NCBI GenBank assembly: GCA_021161685.1
Contig: JAGHAD010000097.1
Span: 1-14,993, forward strand
Length of the DNA stretch: 14,993 bases
Direction: 5' to 3'
Origin: Thermoplasmata archaeon
GTDB lineage: Archaea > Thermoplasmatota > E2 > DHVEG-1 > B18-G2
Numbering within the stretch: the first letter of the stretch is position 1; each line of letters starts with the position of its first letter. Shown here piece by piece: positions 9,730 to 14,993 of the stretch. Under the pieces are notes generated by a model that ran no database searches, was not told where the DNA came from, and saw only the letters and a program-made list of their open reading frames with translations. The translations under genes were made by a program, and so were the position numbers.

Positions 9730-10680
9730 ATGAGAGCCCCTAACGTGCTGCTGGCGGATGAGCTACTTGAAAAAGCTTTCAGAAGAATGAAGAAAGCAAC
9801 GGTAAAGGGAACTAGGAACAGGGGGAAGAAGCTCGCTTTGTTGAAAGCGCAAATCTTTTCAGAGATCATAGTATCCAATCTCGAAAAGTACGTAAGGGAA
9901 TTTCCATCGATTGATAAAATCCATAGGTTTTTTTCCGAACTGATCGACATAAAGCTTGGTAAAGGCAAGGTAAAGAAATCTCTCGGCGCCGTGAACTGGG
10001 CAAGCAAGTTGTGCAGAAGAATAGCTAGGGAGGAGATGGAAGATATAAGGAGAGCTTCCAGCAGGGAAGACATAGCCTTTCATCTAAGGAGGATATTTGG
10101 AAGGATCTCATCGGTGGTCAAGCAAATAGGCGATGATCTCGAGAGATTGAGGGAGGTATCAAACTTTATAAACAACCTGCCCTCAATCGATAACTTACCA
10201 ACCATAGTGATAGCTGGATATCCAAATGTCGGGAAATCTTCTTTGTTAAGAAAACTTTCCAGAGCCAAACCAGAGATTAATATCTACCCTTTTACGACCA
10301 AGAGCATTCACGTTGGTCATCTTTTCCTAGACGGGAAAAAATATCAAATAATAGATACTCCAGGCCTCCTTGATCGCCCTCTGGAGAGGAGGAACAAGAT
10401 AGAAAGACAAGCCATTGCGGCTTTAAATTATCTAGCCGATGTAATTATCTTCATGCTAGATCCTACCGGACATTGCGGTTATGGTATAGAGGAGCAGATA
10501 AATCTTCTTCAACAATTAAAAGAGACTTTCTCAGTACCGTTCATCATTATAGAGAACAAATCGGACATTTCCAAAAGGCCATCACCCTATATCAAGGTAT
10601 CTTGTATGACCGGAGAAGGTATAGACAAGCTCTTGGAGAGGATGAGAGAAATTTTGAATAGCAAGAATAATAAGTTGTGA
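9730..10680 (+). CDS. NOG1-like GTP-binding protein
   Basis: The 316-residue protein has a helical N-terminal region (about 1-155) and a GTPase domain. G1 is GYPNVGKS (163-170), the switch region is YPFTTKSIHVG (186-196), G3 is DTPG (209-212), G4 is NKSD (276-279) and G5 is SCM (291-293). The AKPEINIYPFTTK context and the N-terminal helical bundle are characteristic of the NOG1 branch of Obg-related GTPases. Eukaryotic NOG1 acts in 60S ribosome assembly, and archaeal members are presumed to bind ribosomal precursors. It is shorter than eukaryotic NOG1, as archaeal members are. The gene diverges from the winged-helix regulator across a 47-bp gap and is followed by a lipoprotein gene after 15 bp. 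Confidence 0.9.
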   Translation: MRAPNVLLADELLEKAFRRMKKATVKGTRNRGKKLALLKAQIFSEIIVSNLEKYVREFPSIDKIHRFFSELIDIKLGKGKVKKSLGAVNWASKLCRRIAREEMEDIRRASSREDIAFHLRRIFGRISSVVKQIGDDLERLREVSNFINNLPSIDNLPTIVIAGYPNVGKSSLLRKLSRAKPEINIYPFTTKSIHVGHLFLDGKKYQIIDTPGLLDRPLERRNKIERQAIAALNYLADVIIFMLDPTGHCGYGIEEQINLLQQLKETFSVPFIIIENKSDISKRPSPYIKVSCMTGEGIDKLLERMREILNSKNNKL

Positions 10681-10695
10681 ATAAATAACTAGTTA

Positions 10696-11088
10696 ATGAT
10701 GAAAAAGGCTTTGACGATAATCTTAGTTTCAATCATGCTCATAGCCTTACTTGCAGGTTGTGAGAAGAAAAAAGAAATGAACATCAATCCAGAAGAAGTC
10801 AAGGAACATCTGATAGGAGAATGGAGATGGGAAGGAAACAACCAAACTGGGAGATGGATTTTTTATGAAAATAACACCATGCTGGCAGAGTTCACTGGAA
10901 AATTTGCTGGAGCAAAAAGCACCGCTTGGTGGGAGTACCATATCAAGGGAGACGAAATATGCTTTACAAATTGCAGTAATCCAAGACTTACGCCCGGCTG
11001 TTACAAGTATGAATTTCTGGAGAATTATACGATCCTTAAGGTGAGCTATAAAGATCGAGTGGCATATTGGTATAAGGTCAAGGACTAA
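10696..11088 (+). CDS. Small lipoprotein, possibly lipocalin-like
   Basis: The 130-residue product has a clear lipoprotein signal: MMKK, a hydrophobic core, then LLAGC with the lipid-attachment Cys at 22. The mature part is about 108 residues. It has the pattern HLIGEWRWEGNNQTGRWIFY (37-56) followed by alternating strands (ENNTMLAEF; STAWWEYHI; ILKVSYKD). This resembles small lipocalin-like beta-barrel domains, but I cannot assign a family. Two further Cys pairs (CFTNC and GC) may form disulfides outside the cell. ATG 10696 and ATG 10699 are both usable. It lies 15 bp after the GTPase and just before the archaellum promoter, on the same strand. Function unknown. Confidence 0.75.
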   Translation: MMKKALTIILVSIMLIALLAGCEKKKEMNINPEEVKEHLIGEWRWEGNNQTGRWIFYENNTMLAEFTGKFAGAKSTAWWEYHIKGDEICFTNCSNPRLTPGCYKYEFLENYTILKVSYKDRVAYWYKVKD

Positions 11089-11112
11089 AGCCTAAAAACT
11101 GGAGCAGAAAAA

Positions 11113-11122
11113 GTATAAATAT
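11113..11122 (+). promoter_or_regulatory. TATA box of the archaellum operon
   Basis: GTATAAATAT, preceded by purine-rich GCAGAAAAA that fits a BRE, is the best archaeal TATA match in the window. Transcription start is expected near 11142, leaving about 19 nt of leader that contains GGGAGGGG. It suggests that arlC onwards can be transcribed without an upstream archaellin gene. Confidence 0.65.
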
Positions 11123-11160
11123 TGAAGAATCATTTTTGAATTAAAAGGCACTGGGAGGGG

Positions 11161-11772
11161 TTGGAGATAGGACTTATAAAGAGGAAGGAGAAGGAAGAGG
11201 AGAAAGATAAGGAACTCAAAGTTGAGCAACTGGATGAGAAGGGAATAAGGAGAATAATCAAATTTGAAGAGAGAGGCAGTGAAGAAACCGAAGGACAGCA
11301 GAAAGGAGAAGTAGAAGAGAAGAAAAAAGAAGAAGTGAAGAAAGAACAAGAGGGGATCGATCAAAAGGTCGTGATGCAGAGTCTAAAGGAATTTGATCTT
11401 CAGATAAAGAGAAATAAGGAAGAAATAGAAAGGTTAAACAGAAAACTTGAGGAGATATCCAGGGATCTAGATGATCTGGTGAGCCTCTATGAAATCGTAT
11501 CGGAGCAGATGAATCCCTTTGTTGGGCTATCCAAAGTGACAAAGCAGAGACTCGAAGCGCTAGAGAATTACACAAAGGAGATTCAGGATCTCAAGGCAAG
11601 GATAGAACAGTTGGAGCTCTCATTGGGAAAAATTCCGCAAACAACAGCCAAAGAAGAGAAAGAGTATTCAGAAGAGGATTTGGACAACGCGGTGAACAAG
11701 GCTTTCAGCATGATAGACTTGGAGAAAAGGATAGAAGAGGAAATATCGAACTACCTTGATAAATTGAGGTAG
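11161..11772 (+). CDS. arlC: Archaellum protein ArlC (FlaC)
   Basis: ArlC is part of the cytosolic ring that links the archaellum motor to the chemotaxis adaptor system in euryarchaea. The 203-residue protein is very Lys/Glu-rich for about 70 residues. It then forms a coiled coil (about 76-105) leading into DLVSLYEIVSEQMNPFVG (105-122), the conserved FlaC signature, and a second coiled coil (about 124-156). The start is uncertain. The only standard in-frame start is TTG 11161, which directly abuts the GGGAGGGG Shine-Dalgarno-like run. Initiation at ATA 11167 would restore normal spacing and give an N-terminus MGLIKRK, more like other ArlC proteins. arlD/E follows immediately. Confidence 0.88.
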   Translation: MEIGLIKRKEKEEEKDKELKVEQLDEKGIRRIIKFEERGSEETEGQQKGEVEEKKKEEVKKEQEGIDQKVVMQSLKEFDLQIKRNKEEIERLNRKLEEISRDLDDLVSLYEIVSEQMNPFVGLSKVTKQRLEALENYTKEIQDLKARIEQLELSLGKIPQTTAKEEKEYSEEDLDNAVNKAFSMIDLEKRIEEEISNYLDKLR

Positions 11773-11781
11773 GTGTTTGTT

Positions 11782-12468
11782 ATGGAAGAAAAGAAGTTGT
11801 TGGACATATTTGAGATAGGAAATGAGATATCTTCGCTAGTGGCAAAAGGAGAGCTAACCCCATCTCTAGGAGAGAAGATAAAAGAAAAGATAAAGGAGAA
11901 GGGAGTAAGCCTTACAAAGGATCAGTTGCACGAGCTAATAAGGAGAACAAAGAGCATCTTAAAGAGTCACTCGATGGAAGAAAAAGAGACAAGCGGAGAC
12001 TTACTACAGGCTATAAACGATCTGAGAAAGAGGATAGAACAACTAGAAAAAGCACAGGATCAGTGGATGAAAGGTTTATCTGAGCTAAGGAGAACGGAAA
12101 GCAAAGGAAGTTTACATCCAACACCTTTATCTGACATACCAAATGATCCAAAGAGTGTAGTAATAGCAATGAAGTGGTTACAGTTTCTCATAAACAAGGT
12201 TGGCGTAAAGCGCGTGCCCGAGGTTCTTAATTATTACGTAGATATAGGTTGGCTGGATGAGAAGGCAAAATCAAAGTTATTGGTGTACTGTGAGGGGCTT
12301 GGCGAAGAAGGTGAAGTTAAAGAAGGGAACCTAACCGCAAAGGATCACCTGCAATCTTTCCTCTTCATCCAGAAACTGCTCGGAAAAGAAATTGGTACTA
12401 TACCGGTTGATCAGATAGACAGAGATATTAGCAAAGTGATGAAAAACTTGGAAAACATGAACATCTGA
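11782..12468 (+). CDS. arlD: Archaellum protein ArlD/E (FlaD/E)
   Basis: The 228-residue protein carries the FlaCE domain that defines ArlD and ArlE: NDPKSVVIAMKWLQFLINKV (121-140), then LNYYVDIGWLDEKAK (149-163) and LTAKDHLQSFLFIQKLLG (184-201). The N-terminal half is helical with a coiled coil around 73-95. With ArlC it forms the cytosolic ring that couples the motor to CheF-type taxis proteins. The frame opens at GTG 11773, but ATG 11782 has the Shine-Dalgarno GAGGTAGGTG about 6 nt upstream, overlapping the arlC stop, so it was chosen. Only one D/E-type protein is present here, and whether it acts as D, E or both cannot be decided. Confidence 0.9.
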   Translation: MEEKKLLDIFEIGNEISSLVAKGELTPSLGEKIKEKIKEKGVSLTKDQLHELIRRTKSILKSHSMEEKETSGDLLQAINDLRKRIEQLEKAQDQWMKGLSELRRTESKGSLHPTPLSDIPNDPKSVVIAMKWLQFLINKVGVKRVPEVLNYYVDIGWLDEKAKSKLLVYCEGLGEEGEVKEGNLTAKDHLQSFLFIQKLLGKEIGTIPVDQIDRDISKVMKNLENMNI

Positions 12469-12480
12469 AAGGGGAAGGGG

Positions 12481-12903
12481 ATGGGATTCTCAACAACCGC
12501 TGCGGTTGCAATCATATGTACATCGCTTCTTCTTTCCATTAGTCTAGCCCTTACTAGCATGTTGCCATCAATTTCAGACCTAAACGATTCTTACAGACTA
12601 TTTGAAAAGAAACTCATTGAGAGAAAGGAAACAGAGATAGACATAACCAATGTAACTTCAACCAGTGGAACTCCCTTCAATTTATCCATAGAGGTTAAAA
12701 ACACCGGATCGGTAACTCTGGAAACGGAAGACTTCACCATCATCATAAATGGTGAGATGCACAATTATAGCTGTTCAGAACCGTATCTGTTTCCTGGAAG
12801 AATTGTCAATTTTACCGTAACTGGCTTAACGGAAAGAGGAGAGACCAGAATAAAGGTTGTGACTGGAAGCGGAATAGAAAGATATGAAGTGTGGAGTGTG
12901 TAG
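12481..12903 (+). CDS. arlF: Archaellum stator protein ArlF (FlaF)
   Basis: ArlF is a pseudoperiplasmic stator component that binds the S-layer and holds the motor. The 140-residue protein has one N-terminal membrane helix (about 5-30, MGFSTTAAVAIICTSLLL onwards), then a beta-sandwich domain. That domain includes FNLSIEVKNTGSVTLETEDF (about 56-75) and FPGRIVNFTVTGL, as in the FlaF family. Several Asn-X-Ser/Thr sites suit an N-glycosylated exterior. The Shine-Dalgarno AAAGGGG is 6 nt before the ATG. arlG begins 3 nt after its stop. Confidence 0.9.
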   Translation: MGFSTTAAVAIICTSLLLSISLALTSMLPSISDLNDSYRLFEKKLIERKETEIDITNVTSTSGTPFNLSIEVKNTGSVTLETEDFTIIINGEMHNYSCSEPYLFPGRIVNFTVTGLTERGETRIKVVTGSGIERYEVWSV

Positions 12904-12906
12904 CAG

Positions 12907-13350
12907 ATGGGGTTCAGCATAACGGGATCTCACCTCGTGTTCTTCATCGCTGCGGTGGCGGTTGCAGGTGTAGTCGCTGGTATATTATCTGCAATCACCA
13001 TGAATCTTGGAACGAGTTTATCTGAGAAATGTCGTAAGATGCAAGAGAAGATGGATATAGATTTTAAAATCATAAACGATCCGAGTAATATTCCCAACGA
13101 GAGCGGTTTTTATGAATTTTACATCAAAAATATAGGGGAAAGAGAGATCATCACCACAAACGAAACATTTTCCCTACTGATCGATGGTAACATAATAAGC
13201 AAGGATAGCTATCACTTCTCTACCGATTCGATTCTTCCATCTGAGGTAGCTGTTCTGTACATAGAGGCGAGTGTTTTAACACAGGGGAATCACAAGATGA
13301 AATTGGTTGGCCCCCATGCAGTGGAAGATGAATTTGAATTTGAGATCTAG
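12907..13350 (+). CDS. arlG: Archaellum stator protein ArlG (FlaG)
   Basis: ArlG pairs with ArlF as the stator tip outside the membrane. The 147-residue protein has one N-terminal helix (about 9-34: LVFFIAAVAVAGVVAGILSA) and an exterior beta-sandwich with YEFYIKNIGEREIITTNETF and SEVAVLYIEAS. It starts MGFS like ArlF, and the two share the helix-plus-immunoglobulin-like plan. Only 3 nt separate it from arlF, with no clear Shine-Dalgarno sequence, so translation is probably coupled. Confidence 0.9.
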   Translation: MGFSITGSHLVFFIAAVAVAGVVAGILSAITMNLGTSLSEKCRKMQEKMDIDFKIINDPSNIPNESGFYEFYIKNIGEREIITTNETFSLLIDGNIISKDSYHFSTDSILPSEVAVLYIEASVLTQGNHKMKLVGPHAVEDEFEFEI

Positions 13351-13361
13351 GAGGGTTATCA

Positions 13362-14075
13362 ATGAGAAACTACAAGTCCCTTGTGCTTGAGAGGAGAGGA
13401 GAAAAAGATGGATTCGATCAGAGGTTTGGGAGGGAAATACCAGATGGATCTATCATGTTTATAGAGGGAGGGGCTGGCGCGGGAAAGAGCATTTTATGCC
13501 AGAGACTTTGCTATAGCTTTTTAAAGAATGGTTATACTTGCTCCTATGTTTCAACCCAGTTTACCGTTAAAAGCTTCTTGCGCCAGACTGCATCAGTTGG
13601 CTATGATATGAAAAGATACCTCATGAAAGGGAAGTTGCTTTTTATATCTACGGAAGTTACCCTAGCTGAAACGTTACCAAAAGAGACTTTCTTTAAAGGT
13701 TTGATAACTTGCAAGAAACTTTTCGAGCCAGACATAACATTCATAGATTCTCTTTCAACCCTCCTAAAGGATAGCCTGAATAAGGATAACTTGGTGGAGT
13801 TAACCAGCTTTTTGAACAGGTTGAGAGGATGCGGAAAAATAGTGATACTCACCGCAAATCCAGAGGAGTGGGATGGGGAGATTCACAGGACATTCCAGAC
13901 AATGGCGGATATACATTTTGTAATCAAGAGGGAGTCGAAACCGGGACTTGGTATAGTGCATAACATTTACATAGAAAAATTCAACGGAGCTCGCTACAAG
14001 TATGAGCCCGTAACCACCTTTTCGGTACGTCCGGGCTATGGGCTAACATTAGAAACGAGTAGCGTTGCATTCTGA
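13362..14075 (+). CDS. arlH: Archaellum ATPase-like regulator ArlH (FlaH)
   Basis: ArlH is a RecA/KaiC-like ATP-binding protein that sits under the ArlI motor and helps assembly or switching. In the 237-residue protein, Walker A is EGGAGAGKS (35-43) and the Walker B strand is DITFIDS (124-130), with Asp129. The family block AYVSTQ-like is SYVSTQFTVKSFLRQ (61-75). The Walker A Lys42 is intact, so nucleotide binding is expected. The Shine-Dalgarno GGAGGG lies 6 nt before the ATG. The arlI start follows after 9 nt. Confidence 0.93.
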   Translation: MRNYKSLVLERRGEKDGFDQRFGREIPDGSIMFIEGGAGAGKSILCQRLCYSFLKNGYTCSYVSTQFTVKSFLRQTASVGYDMKRYLMKGKLLFISTEVTLAETLPKETFFKGLITCKKLFEPDITFIDSLSTLLKDSLNKDNLVELTSFLNRLRGCGKIVILTANPEEWDGEIHRTFQTMADIHFVIKRESKPGLGIVHNIYIEKFNGARYKYEPVTTFSVRPGYGLTLETSSVAF

Positions 14076-14084
14076 GGGATGAAA

Positions 14085-14993
14085 ATGGAGATGACTGAAA
14101 AGGAAATAGCGGAGCTGTTAAATAAAAATCCGCACCTCAAAAAATACCTCGAAAAGGTGGAGAGCAAGGTTGGCAGACCCAAGTTCTACAAAAAACTCCC
14201 AGCTGACTTGAAGGGAGAGAAGTTTCCAAACGTTATCTATCAAACAAAGGGGAATGTTTTTATCCATGTTTACAGGACGGAGGATATGGATACCATCGAG
14301 TACCATGCTATTGAACCTACTCTGAGCAAAGAGGAGGAGAAAAAGAAGGAGAAGATAATGGAATTAATGTATGAAAAGGCATGTTTGAAAGAAAATGTGA
14401 AATCGAAGGAAGATTTGAAAAAAGCGATAAAAGAGATTTTGAACGAAGTTACAGTTGTTGTTGATGAGCCCAGAAAAGTCAAAAAGGGGTTTTTTGGAAG
14501 ATTCAGACCAAGCAAGATAGAAGTTACTAGGGAGGAAAAAGAGAGGATAGAGTACACCATTACTAAAGATATCGTTGGGGGAGGACCACTCGAACCTTTC
14601 ATGAGAGATCCCTACATAGAAGATGTGCACGTTATTACTGGTGAGAAAATCCATTTGGTTCATAAAATGTTTGAGATGGTGAGAACCAATATCGAGATAG
14701 AGAAAGACTGGGCTTATACATTTTCCCAAGAATTCAGCGAGAAAATAGGAAGTCCAGTGAGTGAGGGTCAGCCAATAGCTGATGGGACCCTTCCAGACGG
14801 AAGCAGAGTTAACATAATTTACAGTAAAGATGTCAGTCTTAAAGGACCAACCATGACAATAAGAAAATTCAGTGAAACCCCAATAAGCGTAACACAGCTC
14901 ATCAAATGGGGAACGATGAGCGCAGGTATTGCTTCATATCTATGGCTTTGCTTGCAGTATGGAAGGAGCATTTTTATATGCGGAGAAACAGCT
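14085..14993 (+). CDS. arlI: Archaellum motor ATPase ArlI (FlaI), 3' end cut by window edge
   Basis: ArlI is the type II/IV secretion-like ATPase that powers archaellum assembly and rotation. The frame is open for 303 codons to the right edge. The N-terminal domain includes GRPKFYKKLP (about 28-37), a Lys/Glu-rich helix, and GGGPLEPFMRDPYIEDVHV (about 165-183). The PDGSRVNI block (about 240) and KGPTMTIRKF (about 254-263) are typical of the family. The sequence ends at FICGETA, the first part of the Walker A loop. ATG 14079 abuts GAGGG, while ATG 14085 leaves normal spacing, so 14085 was chosen. arlJ is expected next, outside the window. Confidence 0.92.
   Translation, partial: MEMTEKEIAELLNKNPHLKKYLEKVESKVGRPKFYKKLPADLKGEKFPNVIYQTKGNVFIHVYRTEDMDTIEYHAIEPTLSKEEEKKKEKIMELMYEKACLKENVKSKEDLKKAIKEILNEVTVVVDEPRKVKKGFFGRFRPSKIEVTREEKERIEYTITKDIVGGGPLEPFMRDPYIEDVHVITGEKIHLVHKMFEMVRTNIEIEKDWAYTFSQEFSEKIGSPVSEGQPIADGTLPDGSRVNIIYSKDVSLKGPTMTIRKFSETPISVTQLIKWGTMSAGIASYLWLCLQYGRSIFICGETA

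Noticed and set aside
9693..10268. Minus-strand frames opposite the GTPase
   Set aside because: They are shadows of a gene with all G motifs in order. There is no ribosome site or family resemblance.
11131..11140. T-run as a terminator for the lipoprotein gene
   Set aside because: It is only five T residues and lies downstream of the archaellum TATA box within the expected leader region, so it is too weak to call.
11092..11575. Minus-strand open frames rich in Phe and Leu opposite arlC
   Set aside because: They are the antisense of a Lys/Glu-rich coiled-coil gene (AAG/GAA codons read as Phe/Leu/Ser), not membrane proteins. arlC has a promoter and a family motif.
14118..14729. Three minus-strand open frames near the right end
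   Set aside because: They lie antisense to arlI, whose frame is open to the window edge and carries clear family blocks.

Overview
This window is chromosomal DNA of an archaeon. It carries an archaellum operon, a FEN1 flap nuclease, a CTP-dependent riboflavin kinase and TATA-type promoters. Separate ArlC and ArlD/E-type proteins point to a euryarchaeal lineage, because crenarchaeal archaellum loci carry ArlX in their place. Lys/Glu/Ile-rich proteins and moderate AT content fit a thermophilic or anaerobic lineage, but I cannot name the species. Genes are packed tightly. The largest gaps are about 75 bp and hold promoters. I see no RNA gene, CRISPR array, insertion sequence or long repeat.

Layout. 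(1) 1-1762: two divergently transcribed genes for predicted secreted peptidases, a C25 (gingipain-like) peptidase running off the left edge and an unusual pyroglutamyl-peptidase-I homologue with a signal peptide. They share a 76-bp intergenic region with one TATA box facing each way. (2) 1731-9682, all minus strand: a tightly packed run, in transcription order small winged-helix protein, riboflavin kinase RbkR with its own HTH, DNA polymerase X with PHP nuclease, NAD+-dependent DNA ligase LigA, sugar-phosphate nucleotidyltransferase, short XPF-type nuclease, then (after a probable internal promoter) FEN1 and a Cys-cluster protein. (3) 9730-11088, plus strand: a NOG1-like GTPase and a small lipoprotein. 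(4) 11161-14993, plus strand: archaellum genes arlC, arlD/E, arlF, arlG, arlH and the start of arlI, cut by the right edge just inside its Walker A motif. No archaellin gene is in the window.

The most striking feature is region 2. Polymerase X (gap filling, with a PHP nuclease domain), LigA (sealing), an XPF nuclease (3' flaps and branched DNA) and FEN1 (5' flaps) together could carry out excision repair from gap to sealed nick. The ligase is the bacterial NAD+ type rather than the archaeal ATP type. XPF ends without a PCNA-binding peptide, and FEN1 has only a degenerate one. This suggests, as inference, a repair module less dependent on PCNA than the textbook archaeal one. The riboflavin kinase, sugar nucleotidyltransferase and small regulator in the same run have no obvious role in repair.
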